Positions 1 through 12,156 of a DNA stretch of 64,000 nt are shown here, piece after piece. Every line of letters begins with the position of its first letter. The stretch's first letter is position 1. The translations under genes and the position numbers were made by a program. A model generated the notes under the pieces. That model was not told where the DNA came from, did no database searches, and saw only the letters and a program-made list of their open reading frames with translations. The stretch is taken from the NCBI RefSeq assembly GCF_018294505.1, contig NC_057803.1, positions 685,317,881-685,381,880 of the forward strand, read 5' to 3'. This DNA comes from Triticum aestivum. Its lineage: Eukaryota > Streptophyta > Magnoliopsida > Poales > Poaceae.

Positions 1-276
1 ATATAAACCGAAGGGTTTTAGTCCGTAGGACAACAATCACAACATACAATCATACCATAGGCTAGCTTCTAGGGTTTAGCCTCTCTGATCTCGTGGTAGA
101 TCTACTCTTGTAACACCCATATCATCAATATCAATCAAGCAGGACGTAGGGTTTTACCTCCATCAAGAGGGCCCGAACCTGGGTAAAACTTCGTGTCCCT
201 TGCCTCCTGTTACCATCCGGCCTAGACGCATAGTTCGGGACCCCCTACCCGAGATCCTCCGATTTTGACACCGACA
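1..276 (+). repeat. 5' LTR of element A (3' part only)
   Basis: The sequence matches 8608-8882 base for base apart from about seven substitutions and one indel, and ends in the dinucleotide CA before the primer site. The first bases hold the TATA-like ATATAAAC that in the complete 3' copy lies at 8608. About 206 bp of the LTR are missing to the left of the window. Confidence 0.92.
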
Positions 277-296
277 TTGGTGCTTTCATTGAGAGT
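277..296 (+). other. Primer-binding site region of element A
   Basis: The bases directly after the LTR start TTGGTGCTTTCATTGAGAG and recur after the LTR of element B (16728-16747, minus strand). Position implies the tRNA primer-binding site. It is not the initiator-Met type (TGGTATCAGAGC) seen in element T, nor the TGGCGCC type seen in C and D. I cannot name the tRNA. Confidence 0.6.
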
Positions 297-323
297 TCCT
301 CTGTGTTGTCACCGTTAGGCTTG

Positions 324-3300
324 ATGGCTCCTACTATCATCGATAGCGATGCCGTCCAGGGTGAGACCTTTCTGCCCGGGAAAATCTTCGTATTCGGCGG
401 CTTTGCACTGCGGGCTAATTTGCTTGGCCATCTGGAGCAGATTGAAAGCTACACCCCTGGCCATCAGGTGATTTGGAAGTTTGAACTACACGGCCGACAT
501 CCGCAGGGACTTGATCTTCGACGGATTCGAGCCACAGCCGGGTGCGCCGCACTGTCTCGATGGGTATGACCTAGCTCTGCCACCAGACGGTACTCCAGAG
601 GCCGCGCCCACACCAGCTCCGACCCTTAGCTCGGAGCCAACTGCGCCAATTGAGGACGGGTGGCTAGACACCGCCTCAGGGGCTGCAGTCTCGACGGCGA
701 TCGAGCCAAACACCAGCATAATCCTCTGCGCAGCCCGTGACTTCAAGGTGCCGGACTCTCTTCTGGACCCCGAACCATCCGCGCCCCTGCCAATCGAATC
801 CGAGTGGGCGCCGATCATGGAATTCACCGCTACGGATATCTTTTAGCACTCACCCTTCGGCGACATTCTGAATTCACTAAGGTCTCTCTCTTTGTCAGGA
901 GAGCCCTGGCCGGATTATGGCCAACAGGACTGGGATGCGGACGACGAAGAAATTCGACGCCCACCCACCACCCACTTTGTAGCCACTGTCGATGATTTAA
1001 CCGACATGCTCGACTTCAACTCTGAAGACATCGACGGTATGGACGACGATGTAGGAGACGAACATGAACCAGCACCCATAGGGCACTGGAAAGCCACCTC
1101 GTCGTATGACATATACATGGTGGATACACCCAATGAAGGCAATGGCGACGAGAGAACGGAGGATGACCCCTCCAAGAAGCAACCCAAGCGCCGACGTCAG
1201 CGGTGCCGCTCTAAGTCCCGCCAAAGCAAAAGTGGTGATACCGGCACAGGAGATAATAACACTCCGGATAGCGCCGAAGACAACAATAATCCCCTCCAGC
1301 AAGATTTAGAGCAGGAGGATGAAGGAGCCAGCTCTCCTGAGAGAGCGGCTGGCAGAGAGGAGGAGGATGACAATTACATGCCCTCCCTCCGAAGATGAGG
1401 CAAGCCTCGGCGACGATGAATTCACCGTACTAGAGGATCCTGTCGAACAAGAGCGCTTCAAGCGCAGGCTTATGGCCACGGCCAATAGCCTGAAGAAAAA
1501 GCAGCAGCAGCTTCAAGCTGATCAAGATCTGCTAGCTGACAAATGGACTGAAGTCCTCGCGGCCGAGCAATATAAACTCGAGTGTCCCTCCAAGAGCTAT
1601 CCAAGGCGTAGGTTACTTCCCCGACTGGAGGAAGAAGAGTATGAAACGGCTGATCGGCCACCTCACAGCCACGATAGAGAGGCATTCCGGCCAAAAACTC
1701 AGCCTCCACCCCAACGCCATTCAAATAAAAAGGCATGGGGAGATACGCCGGACCTGCGAGACATATTGGAGGACAAAGCAGAGCATTCAAGATCAATCTA
1801 CGGATCACGAGGGCGCACCACTCTACGAGACGATACATGTCATGCCGCATACAGTAAAAGCAAATCCGGCTGGGCCGAACACAGCAGGTAGGACCATTCC
1901 GAGCTGCATCGCGATATAGCCCAATACAGAGGTGCCGCACACCCCTTATGCTTCATAGATGAAGTAATGGAAGATCAATTCCCAGAAGGTTTCAAACCTG
2001 TAAACATTGAATCATACAATGGCACTACAGACCCCGCTGTATGGATTGAGGACTTCCTCCTCCATATCCACATGGCCCGCGGTGATGACTTACATGCCAT
2101 CAAGTACCTCCCACTAAAACTCAAAGGACCAGCACGACATTGGCTTAATAGCTTGCCAGCGGACTCCATTAGCTGTTGGGAAGATCTGGAAGCCGCATTC
2201 CTCGACAACTTTCAGGGCACTTATGTGTGACCACCAGACGCCGATGACTTGAGCCACATAATTCAGCAGCCAGAAGAGTCGGCCAGGCAATTCTGGACTC
2301 GGTTCCTTACAAAGAAAAAACAAATCATCGACTGTCCGGATGCGGAGGCCTTAGCGGCTTTCAAGCACAATATCCGAGACGAGTGGCTAGCCCGGCACCT
2401 TGGTCAAGAAAAGCCAAAATCTATGGCAGCCCTCACGACGCTCATGACCCACTTTTGTGCGGGAGAAGATAGCTGGTTGGCTCGCAGTAATAACATATCA
2501 AAGAACCATGGTACCCCAGATACCATGGACGGCAATAGCAGGTCACGTCGCAACAAGCATAAGTGCCAAATTAACGACGAAAGTACTGAGGATACGACAG
2601 TCAATGCTGGATTCAAAGGCTCTAAACCCGGTCAGCGGAAAAAGCCATTCAAACAAAGTACACCGGGTCCGTCCAGCTTGGACCGTATACTCGATCGCTC
2701 ATGTCAAATACACGGCACCCGAGACAAGCCAGCCAATCACACCAACAGGGATTGTTGGGTGTTCAAGCAGGCCGGCAAGTTAATTGCCGAAGACAAGGAC
2801 AAGGGGCCACATAGCAATGACGAGGAAGAACCCCGGCAGCCGCACACTGGAGGACAGAAGAGGTTTCCCCCGCAAGTGCGGACGGTGAACATGATATACG
2901 CAACCCACATCCCCAAGAGGGAGCGGAAGCATGCGCTCAGGGACGTATATGCGTTGGAGCCAGTCGCCCCAAAGTTCAACCCTTGGTCCTCCTGTCCGAT
3001 CACCTTCGATCGCAGGGACCACCCCACTAGTATCCGTCATGGTGGATTCACCGCACTGGTCCTAGACCCAATCATTGGCGGATTTCACCTCACTCGAGTC
3101 CTTATGGACGGCGGCAGCAGCCTGAACCTGCTTTATCAAGACATAGTGCGCAAAATGGGTATAGACCCCTCAAGGATAAAACCCACAAAAACGACCTTTA
3201 AAGGCGTCATTCCAGGCATAGAGGCCCACTACACAGGCTCAATTACACTGGAAGTGGTCTTCGGATCCCCGGATAACTTCCGAAGCAAAGAGTTAATCTT

Positions 3301-3583
3301 CGATATAGTCCCGTTCCGCAGTGGTTATCACGCGTTGCTCGGACGAACCACATTTGCTAGATTCAATGCGGTACCACATTATGCATACCTCAAGCTCAAG
3401 ATGCCAGGACCTCGCGGAGTTATTACAGTCAATGGAAACACAGAGCGCTCTCTTCGAACAGAGGAGCACACCGCGGCCCTCTCAAGGCAATCTACCAGTT
3501 CGGTGTTTCAAAGACCGGACACCTTCAAGCGCGCTCGGGGCAATCGGCAAACAGACCGCCTCGCACGATCTGAGCTCGCGTAG
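324..3583 (+). pseudogene. gag-protease polyprotein of element A (broken)
   Basis: This encodes the structural Gag and an aspartic protease for particle formation. The frame starts at ATG 324, shifts near 475-480 (about 2 bp lost relative to element B), has an in-frame TAG at 844, shifts again near 1380, and has TAG near 1889 and TGA at 2228-2230 where element B keeps an Arg codon. The region 1967-2500 matches a retrotransposon Gag core (WIEDFLLHIHMARGDD, WTRFLTKKKQIIDCPD). A Cys/His cluster (CQIHG...HTNRDC) lies near 2700-2760. The protease motif LMDGGSSLN is near 3100-3130. The longest open piece is 2249-3583 (444 aa). The N-terminal part is acidic and Lys/Arg rich. No polymerase follows. 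The breaks make it a pseudogene, although domain order is clear from comparison with element B. Confidence 0.85.
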
Positions 3584-4764
3584 CAACACGGCGGCCACCC
3601 CAATCCCAGCCCAATGGCGTTGTTCGTGTCGCGCGTACATAATAACACATTAAAAATACCATGGGCACAGATGGGGAGGGGGAGGCACAACTACGACACG
3701 CCCCAAAACGCGGCCTAAACCGCACCAGGGGCTTCCCGTTTGGTTATTCTTCTTTTTCTTTCAGGACTTCAATCTCTGGAAACACTGCCCGGCAGCTCTA
3801 CTGCCGAACACATGATACAGCAACCAAGGAGGTCGGCAACTACGGAATTCCAAGGTGGATATAATTCCTCATCTTGCCCTTGGAAGGGACATAGTCCTAC
3901 TCTTTTGCTTATTACACTATCTGTATCACTCTGCTTTAATGCAATTTTTTCAATATATAATACATGACATTACGACTATTATCGCATTTTTGTTATATAT
4001 ATATACATATCTATGTGTTCATTAATAACGCCTAGCAACCGTACACTTTGGTACGGCCAATGCACCAGGGGCTTACGTACCCACAATATGGTGTGAAAAG
4101 TCCGAACACTTCCACAAGTGCGGCACCCCGAACTTATAGCATTATATGCATCAGCTCCGAATCATGTCTTTGGTCAAATGTTGGGTTTGCCCGGCTCCTA
4201 TATTTTGGTACCTTATGTTCCGCTCTATCGGCTAAGGTAGCGCTAGGAGAACTACTGCGATTGTGCCCCGGTTCTGCCGGGTCGAGCACCTCAGTAGAGA
4301 AAGCTAAAATTGACTGTCATGATAAGGCGAGAGACTAGTCGCTGTTCGGCGAGGTTTTTCGAGTCCCTAAAGACTTATGCCGCTTAGAGCGAGGGGCCAG
4401 CTCCATCCGGCTTATAGGCGTGTATCGCGCCCCGAATTCAGTCTTCCGAATACCAGGGGCTTCGCCGGAATTTAAAATTATAGAATTCTATGGCTAAGTG
4501 AGAGTGATAAAGCATTATTAGTCCGGTTGCCTTGTTCGTTGTGCTGAGCACCTCCCTCGAAGGACCCAATCATGGGAACAAGAGTGCTCAGGTTTATCCC
4601 GAACACCCCAGCACTCGTGGTATGGGGGCAGAAGCCGAGGACTAGCCATCTCTCAGATTGGATAAACAGCCAAACAGAAGGTAACATTTTAAATTCACAC
4701 AAGCGTTGCATAGCGCATATGAAACAAGTTTTCATCACACAGGATACAAAACGAGCAAGTCTCA
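3584..4764. other. Non-coding spacer of element A between protease and antisense gene
   Basis: No credible ORF. Parts of this stretch are recognisable in inverted form in element B at 12157-13481 (for example the block around 4040-4540), so the spacer is a constant part of the family. It contains the 3' ends of both the sense gag-protease frame and the oppositely transcribed gene, so it probably holds converging polyadenylation signals (inference). Confidence 0.6.
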
Positions 4765-6906
4765 TTCAAATATTACATTTTGTGAACACTCATCCACGAT
4801 AAGACGGGCGCCCGGCAGAACACCCTCGTAGTACATCTCGGGGTGGCGGTGCTCCTTGCCCTCCGGCGGCCCCTCCTTGATAAGCTTCACGGCGTCCGGC
4901 TTGACCCACTGCGTTTTCACACGGGCGAAGGCCCGGCGTGCACCTTCAATGCAGACGGATTGCTTGATGAACTCCAGCCATGGGCAGACATCCACAAGTT
5001 GCCTCACCAGGCCGAAGAAGTTGTTCGGAAGGGCATCGCCAGGCCACAACCGGACTATGAACCCCTTCATGGCCTGATCGGCTGCCTTATCTAGGTCGGC
5101 CATCTACTTCAGCTGGTCGCTCAATGGCACCGGATGTTCGGCCTCAGCATACTGAGACCAGAATTGCTTCTCCGTCGAGCTCCCGTCCCCGGCCCAGTAG
5201 AATTGTGCGGCATTGGACACACTGCAGGGCAAATCTGCGAATGCTCCTGAAGAGCTCTGGATTCGGGTAAGTAATCGGTAAATTACTTTTACATGCTTGC
5301 TTTGCATATAGAAAGCCTTACCCGCCGCTATCTTCTTCATCGCGTCGATCTCCTGAAGGGCCTTCTGGGCCTCGCCCTTGGCACTCTTCGCGCTCTCACG
5401 GGCCGCGACAAGCTCAGACTCTCGCATCTTCAAGTCAAGCTCCAATGCCTCGTGCTTCTTCACGAGAGGTTGGAGCTCTTGCTGCACCTTGCCCACCCGA
5501 GCCTCGTGCCTCTCTCGCTCGGTGCGCTCCTGGGCCGCCTTTTCTTCAGCCTGGGACAGCGCTTGCTTCAGGGTCGCCACCTCGGTCGTGTCCCCTGGCA
5601 AACATACAATGATCCTGTCATTTAGCAATCACGTCCTTCTTCTCATCTACAGACGGGGTATTACTTACCCTTGTTCTCCTCGAGCTGCCTCTTAGCAAGG
5701 CCGAGCTCTTTTTGGGACCCCTCGAGGGCCTCCTTCAGTACGGCGACTTCCGCAGTCAGTGCGGCAGACGCCAGCAGCGAAGCCTGCATATGCATATTGA
5801 CATACTTATATTAGACTCCTACGATATTATTTGATCATCTGTTCGGCTTTTCTTTGTGAACACCAAACAAAGCATCAGGGGCTACTGTCTATGCGGTAAT
5901 ATTTCTAATACATTTTAAAACACTTACCTCGAAGCCTGTTAGAAGGCTAGTACAGGCTTCAGTCAATCCGCTCTTGGCGGACTGAACCTTCTGGATCACC
6001 GCACTCATGATAGTGCGGTGCTCCTCCTCGATGGAAGCGCTGCGAAGCGCTTCCAACATAGTGTCTGGCGCCTCTAGGTGAACAGAGGTCACCGGCACAG
6101 GCATCTCACCCTCCTTAGAAGGGGACCACCTGCCCGAGCTCGGATCCGTTGGAGGGTCCGGCGCAATGTTCGGCTGAGGGCCGAACCCAAAGCTCTCGAG
6201 GACCCCGTCCCCTCAGCTCCCGGAGTCCGGAAGGTCACCTTGAGGCGCCTTCGGGACTGTCCCCCCTCGATCCGGTGCCTCTTGAGATAGCACCTTGGCG
6301 TCGTCGGCCGGATGAGGGGAGGTGGCGGTCGGGACTGGATCGCTATCCATGTCTGACGAGCCCAGGGAGCCGTCCGAGGATACCTCGATATTGGCTCGGG
6401 GCGGCCTGTACAATTGAGTTCGGCATTAGGGAAAGCAATGCGACAAAGGAATCCTATGGGTTACTTTGGTATCCGAACACTTACGATCTCCCCTGGGGCT
6501 TTCCCCTGGGCAACCACTCGTCTTCACTTTTGACGACAGCGGTGGAGCTGTCCGGAAGAAGCGTCCTTCCCTTCTTGGACCCTTCGGCCTCCCCAGTTGG
6601 GGTGACATTCCTTTTCTTGTCTCCCCCCATCAGTGGGGGAGCCTCTTCTTCCTCTTCCTCATCTTCGGGGGAAGAGTGCGCCGCGGAGTCATCGGACGGT
6701 GAGTCTGACGACGCCTGGCGTCGGGAACTCTTTTGAGCTCCCTTGGCCTTCTTGGTCTTCTCCGGCACCTTATAAGGGGACGGAGTCAGCATCTTCGTCG
6801 GAAGAGCGTCTGCGGGGCCTTCGGGCAAGGGGGCCGGACAGTCGATCTGTCCGGCCATCTTCTGCCAGTCCTGTCAAAATTACGGGAGTTTAGATCCCGC
6901 ATAGAG

Positions 6907-6957
<51 letters not shown>

Positions 6958-7851
6958 CAAATATCCTGTAAGAGGTAAAACAACTTACCGCACTGGCATG
7001 GCGCTTCGTGCTGAATCCATGATCCTCAGTAATGGGGGGAGGGACCGCGGGGCCCTTGAACAGCACCCTCCAGGTATCTTCATGAGTCGTGTTGAAGAGC
7101 CTGTTCAGAGTTCGGTGCTACGCCGGATTAAACTCCCACAAGGTAAACTCCCGTTGTTGGCACGGGAGTATCCGGCGAACGAGCATAACCTGGACTATGT
7201 TGACAAGCTTGAGCTTCTTATCCACCATGTTCTGAATACATGACTGGAGTCCGGTCATCTCTTTTGAATTACCCCAGGACAGGCCCTTCTCTTTCAGGAG
7301 GTGAGCCGCATGGGTATGCCGGATCGGAACTTGGGGGCCGCTACCCATGCGGGGTCGCGTGGCTCGGTGATATAGAACCACCTCGATTGCCACCCCTTTA
7401 TGGTGTCCACGAAGGTGCCCTCGAGCCATGTGATGTTGGGCATCTTGCCCACCATGGCGCCTCCACACTCCGCCTGGCTGCCGCTCACTACCTTCGGCTT
7501 GACATTGAAGGTCTTCAGCCATAAGCCGAAGTGGGGCTTGATGCGGAGGAAGGCCTCGCACACGACAATAAACGCCGAGATGTTGAGGATGAAGTTTGGG
7601 GCCAGATCATGGAAATCCTGGCCATAATAAAACATGAGCCCCCGGACGAAGGGATGGAGAGGGAATCCTAGTCCGCGGAGGAAATGGGTGAGGAATACCA
7701 CCCTCTCATGGGGCTCGGGGGTGGGGATGAGCTGTCCCTCATCTGGGAGCCGGTGCGCGATGTCGTCGTCCAGGTATCCGGCTCTCCTTAGTTTCTTGAC
7801 GTCTCCCTCCGTGACGGAGGAGACCATCCACTTGCCTCCCGCTCCAGACAT
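4765..7851 (-). pseudogene. Antisense spliced gene of element A, N-terminal 'putative gypsy type transposon' domain
   Basis: Six exons can be read on the minus strand: 7851-6989, 6870-6485, 6405-5928, 5783-5669, 5594-5322 and 5246-4765. Five introns have GT donors (GTAAGT at 6988, 6484, 5927 and 5668; GTAAGG at 5321) and pyrimidine-AG acceptors. Exon 1 encodes a domain I recognise as the Pfam 'putative gypsy type transposon' family (Transposase_28), with the motif TPEPHERVVFLTHFLRGLGF. Exon 2 is Ser/Glu-rich and acidic. Exons 4-5 encode a charged coiled coil. Exon 6 encodes a conserved C-terminal region (FIVRLWPGDALPNNFFGLV). Breaks: a frameshift near 7320, a TAG near 7118, and a TAG at 5104-5106. 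Element B carries the same exon plan. Function unknown; despite the family name there is no evidence of transposase activity. Splice sites are read by eye. Confidence 0.75.
6909..6957. repeat. (TA)n microsatellite
   Basis: About 24 uninterrupted TA units lie within intron 1 of the antisense gene of element A (intron 6988-6871 on the minus strand). Element B's intron 1 (9934-10008) lacks it, so the expansion is private to this copy. Confidence 0.95.
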
Positions 7852-7970
7852 AGTTGGAGAAGGTTGAGGTGGAAGTGAGAGCTTGGGCGCTAGAGCTCAA
7901 GTATGCGGGAGCGGATGAGCAGAGGAGGAAGAAGGCGTGGATAGAAAGGTGAATCCTTATCTGTTTATAT

Positions 7971-7980
7971 GGGCGGACAA
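7971..7980 (-). promoter_or_regulatory. TATA box of the antisense gene in element A
   Basis: On the minus strand ATATAAAC lies about 120 bp upstream of the ATG at 7851, followed by a pyrimidine-rich leader. Element B has a TATA-like sequence at the same distance (8961 to ATG 9080). The conserved spacing argues for a dedicated promoter rather than read-through from the LTR. Confidence 0.55.
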
Positions 7981-8401
7981 AATTAAACGTCCCCACTTGC
8001 CTAGTAAAACTCGCTTATCCCCCAAGCGCCGCAATTGATGGCGCGGTTGGGTTACCCACGCCCGTATTGATGAGAATCCCGTAATAAGGGGACACGATCT
8101 CTGCTTTGACAAGACGTGTCAAAAAACTGCCTCACATTATGTGCGGGGCTGGTTAAATGAAACGGTTCGAATAATCACCGGGCCATGACATGACGTCATG
8201 TTACCAAAACAAGCTGGCGGATTAGATCTGCGAAGACATTATTCTCTCTACGGTGAAATGTGGAACTTATTTTTGCAGGGTCGGACACTATCCTCGTATT
8301 CAAATTCTTCTGTGATGTATTCGGAGAAGGAACCCGCCTTGCAATGCCGAAGACAACTACGCGCCGGACTCATCACCATTGAAGCCTGGTTCAGGGGCTA
8401 C
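7981..8401. other. Non-coding 3' region of element A with polypurine tract
   Basis: No gene. The purine-rich CAGGGGCTA at 8392-8400, just before the 3' LTR, is the likely plus-strand primer. The rest separates the antisense promoter from the LTR. Confidence 0.55.
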
Positions 8402-8882
8402 TATGGGAGTCTTGGATTAGGGGGTCTCCGGATAGCCGGACTATCTCCATTGGCCGGACTGTTAGACTATGAAGATACAAGATTGAAGACTTCGTCTCGT
8501 GTCTGTATGGGACTCTACTTGGCGTGGAAGGCAAGCTAGGCAATACGTATATGGATATCTCCTCCTTTGTAACCGACCTTGTGTAACCCTAACCCTCTCC
8601 GGTGTCTATATAAACTGAAGGGTTTTAGTCCGTAGGACAACAATCACAACATACAATCATACCATAGGCTAGCTTCTAGGGTTTAGCCTCTCTGATCTCG
8701 TGGTAGATCTACTCTTGTAACACCCATATCATCAATATCAAGCAAGCATGACGTAGGGTTTTACCTCCATCAAGAGGCCCAAACCTGGGTAAAACTTCGT
8801 GTCCCTTGCCTCCTGTTACCATCCGGCCTAGACGCACAGTTCGGGACCCCCTACCCGAGATCCGCCGGTTTTGACACCGACA
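8402..8882 (+). repeat. 3' LTR of element A (481 bp)
   Basis: The LTR ends in CA at 8882. Its first dinucleotide reads TA where TG is expected, probably a point mutation. A TATA-like TATATAAAC lies at about 8607. The 3' 275 bp match window positions 1-276. The telomere-like CCCTAACCCT at 8586-8595 is part of the LTR, not a telomere. Confidence 0.9.
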
Positions 8883-8960
8883 CCAACCGTGTCGTTTACA
8901 CGGCCCTTGGGAATAGGCGAGTTTAAGGCGAGTAGAGGAGCGTTCGACATTCGCGACCTC

Positions 8961-8966
8961 TATAAG
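8961..8966 (+). promoter_or_regulatory. TATA box of the antisense gene in element B
   Basis: TATAAG lies 119 bp upstream of the ATG at 9080, followed by a C/T-rich leader. The position matches the TATA box of the same gene in element A. It sits 78 bp from the end of A's LTR. Confidence 0.5.
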
Positions 8967-9079
8967 GGGGTAAGGACTCCCTTCTTCCACCCATGCCCTT
9001 TCTCTTCCTTAGCCCTTCTGTCCCTGAGCTCCAGCGCCCAAGCTTTAGCTTCTCTCTCGTTCGAAGAAATAATCCAAAG

Positions 9080-12000
9080 ATGTCCGGATCCAGAGCTGGA
9101 GGTTGGTGGATGACTTCTTCTGTTAGGAAGAAGGATATCAAGGAGCTCCGGGAGGCCGGATATTTGGACAAAGAGATCGCTCATCGACTCCTGACCAAGG
9201 GACAGATCATCCCCACTCCCGAGCCCCATGAGAGGGTTGTGTTTCTTACACACTTCGTCCCCGGGCTTGGGTTCCCCCTTCACCCATTCGTCTGCGGGTT
9301 GATGGATTTTCCTGACCTATCCCCTAACTTCATCCTCAATATCTCTGCATTTATCGTCATTTGTGAGGCTTTCCTCCGCATCCCGCCTCACTTCGGCCTG
9401 TGGCTGAAGACCTTCAATGTGAGGCCGAAGGTTGTGCGCGGTCAACAAGCAGAGTGCGGAGGTCCCATGGTAGGCAAGATGCCCAACGTCACCTGTCCCG
9501 AAGGCTCGTTCGTGGAGACGGTGAAGGGGTGGCAATCTAGGTGGTTTTATATCACCGAGCCGCGCGACACCAGCTGGGCGGCGGCCCCCGAATTTTGATC
9601 CGAACCCTGATGCGGCTCACTTCTTGGAAAGAGCGGGGCCTAACGTGGGGGCCCTTGTCCGAGCTAACAGGGCTCCAGACGTGCATCCAGAACATGATAG
9701 AGAACAAGATCAAGCTTGTCACCGTAGTCCAGGTTATGCTTGTTCGTAGGATCCTTCCGTGCCAACGCCGGACTTATAGTTTGTGGGAGTTCGAGCTGGC
9801 CAAGCACCAGACGCTACTTGAGCTCTTCGGCACAACGCACGAAGAAATCTGGAAGGTGCTCTTCAAGGCCGGCGAGACGCCACCGCCTGCGACCGAAGAC
9901 CGTGGGTTTAGCTTAAAGCGTCGGCCCAATCTGGTCAGTTCCTTTAATGTTTTCAAGGAGTATCTCCTACCAGCATATTTTACTTAAGCTTCCTTCCTCC
10001 ATTTTCAGGCCTGGATTAAGTTGGCCGAGAAGATTAACTGTCCGGCTCTGCTACCCGAGGACCAGGTATCCCCATTATTGGAGAAGATGTTGTTCCCCAT
10101 GCCTGATGAGGTGCCGGAGAAGATGGCTAAGAAGGTGGTCCGAGGGGCCAAGAAGGACCTTCATCGGGAAAGCACTCCGGACGAGACGTCCGAAAGCGAG
10201 ACTTTCTCTTCATCCGCTGACGATGGCGGTGAAGAGGAAGAGGAAAACGACTCCCCACCTGAAGCGGGGACGAAGAAGAGAGCGGCCTCCACAAGCCCGG
10301 AGGCGGAAGCACCTAAAAGGGTTAAAGGCTCCCTCGCGGATAACTCCGCATGGGACACCGACAGCAGTCCGGAACGACCTCGCCAGACCAAGCCCCGGGC
10401 GCTTCGTGAGTACCAGAATTCGCAAAAGTCTGGCCTTCCTGGTTTGTAATATTGACATATTGTGAACTTTTGTCATTGCAGTCCGACACGCGGTGACTCT
10501 CCGTGATCCTCGACAGAGGATTCGCTGGACACAGAGGAGATGGCTAGCATACCTCCGCCACCTGCTCATTCCGTGTCACCCAGGGGTGATGACGAGGTGA
10601 TGTCCAAAAAGGCATTCCCAGGCCGGGGGGATCTGGAGCTCATCGGGGTGACGCCCCAGGATGACTCCTCGGGCACCGGACACATGGGGGTAAAAGCCCC
10701 CAGGGAGACTGGTGAGGGGGTCCAAGTTCCCTTCGGACCTTAGACGGATACCATTCTGGAAATCTATACGGCTCCAGGGTCCAGCGAGCGGCATTCCCCC
10801 CAAGGAGGGAGCGTGCCTATTCCACCGGTGATCTCTATCCAACCAGAGGCACCGGATAATCTGCTGGAGGCGCTGCAAGGTGCCTCTATCGTGGATGAAC
10901 ATAGTGTCCTTATGGACACGGTAATAGAGAAGGTTCAGTTTGCTAAAAGCGGACTGACTAAAGCATGCACTAGCCTACTAGGAGGCTTTGAGGTAAGCAA
11001 TGTGTTTATAGGAAAAATATCACAGTATAGACAGTAGCCCCTGATACTCTGTTTGGTGTTCGGGAAGAAAAGCCTAACCGAGGATCAAAAAATCGCAGGA
11101 GTCTAACATGAGTTGTCTATGTGAATAAGCAGGTATCGCTGCAGGCTGCCACTACTCATGCTGCGGAGGTCTCCGGATTGAAGCAAAAATTGGAGCGGGC
11201 CGAGGAGGAGCTCGACCGTGTGAAAAAATAGTTGGAGGATAGCCAAGGTATGCAGCAACCCGTGGGTACATTTCGAGGAAATGAATAGTCCGACCGGACT
11301 GAGAGTGTCATAATCTTTATTAGGGGCCGCGGCCGAGATGGCAACCCTGAAGAAGGCACTGGACGAGGTTGAGGACAAAGCGGCCAAGGAGCGCGTCTTG
11401 CGCGAGAAGCACGAGACCCAGGTTGGCGAGGCGCAGCAACAGCTCCAAGGCGCGATAGAAAAATTCAAGGCCCTGGAGCGCCATTGTAAGGTGCAAGAGG
11501 CCGAATTGGCGAAGGCTCGTCAGAGCGCTCGGGATGCGTGAGCCAAAGCTCAAAGTGCACTCCAGGAGATTCAGGTGGCCCAACAGATTGCGACGGGTAA
11601 GACCTTCACCATGCTAAGCAAGTATGTAGAATCAACGTCCCTTGTACTTACCCTGAATTTCGGTTTTCCAGGGGCATTTATAGGTCTACCGCAGAGTGTA
11701 TCGGATGTGGCCGAGCATTATAGAGCCGAGGAAGGGATGTCCACGGAGAAGCTGTTTTGGTCCCAATATTTGGGATCCGAACATCCGGTACCCTTCAGCG
11801 ACCAGCTAAAGCAGCTGGTTGAGCTGCACCGGTTGGCAGAGTTAGCCATGAAGGACTTTATAGTCCGGCTGTGGCCTGCTGATCCCATACCTGGCAGCTT
11901 TTTCGGACTTGTGTGGCGGCTTGTGAGTGCCTGTCCGTGGCTCGAAGCCGTGAAGCGGTCGGTCTGTATTGAAGGTGCGCGTATGGCTTTTGCCTGCGTC

Positions 12001-12156
12001 AAGACGCATTGGGCGAAGCTAGATGCCAAGAAGTTGATGACCAAGGGGCCGCCGGAGGGCAAGGAGCATCATCGACCCGAGCACTATTTTGATGGTGTCC
12101 TGGAGGGGTCCCGTCTTGCGGCGGAGAAGTGTTCGAAGGATATTATATTCCCATGA
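9080..12156 (+). pseudogene. Antisense spliced gene of element B, same family as the element A gene
   Basis: Six exons are readable on the plus strand: 9080-9933, 10009-10405, 10482-10992, 11133-11247, 11324-11596 and 11672-12156. Introns start with GTCAGT, GTGAGT, GTAAGC, GTATGC and GTAAGA and end in CAG or TAG. Exon 1 encodes the Transposase_28-type domain (TPEPHERVVFLTHFVPGLGF). Exon 2 is acidic and Ser-rich. Exons 4-5 form a Lys/Glu/Ala-rich coiled coil. Exon 6 ends with a conserved region (FIVRLWPADPIPGSFFGLV) and a stop at 12156, followed by an AT-rich stretch with AATATAATG-like polyadenylation candidates. Breaks: TGA with a frameshift near 9596, a frame change near 10743, TAG in exon 4 (near 11227) and TGA at 11539-11541. 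Intron positions match element A, so the gene predates the split of the two copies. Cellular role unknown. Confidence 0.75.

Larger units (their letters stand above)
1..8882 (+). mobile_element. Element A: non-autonomous Ty3/gypsy LTR retrotransposon, left-truncated by window
   Basis: Positions 1-276 and 8608-8882 are near-identical direct copies of the same LTR 3' part, so the pair brackets one element in plus orientation. Between them lie a sense gag-protease reading frame (324-3583) and an antisense multi-exon gene (7851-4765). No reverse transcriptase, RNase H or integrase is present, so the element cannot copy itself and must use enzymes supplied in trans (inference). About 7 mismatches in 275 shared LTR bases, counted by eye (2.5%), suggest insertion roughly 1 million years ago at the usual grass LTR rate. 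The five bases after the 3' LTR (8883-8887, CCAAC) would be the target duplication; its partner lies outside the window. Confidence 0.88.

Noticed and set aside
6733..6957. ORF ending in a Tyr-Ile repeat
   Set aside because: Translation of the (TA)n microsatellite; not coding.
8580..8600. Telomere-like CCCTAACCCT
   Set aside because: Only about one and a half units, and part of a normal LTR sequence of element A.
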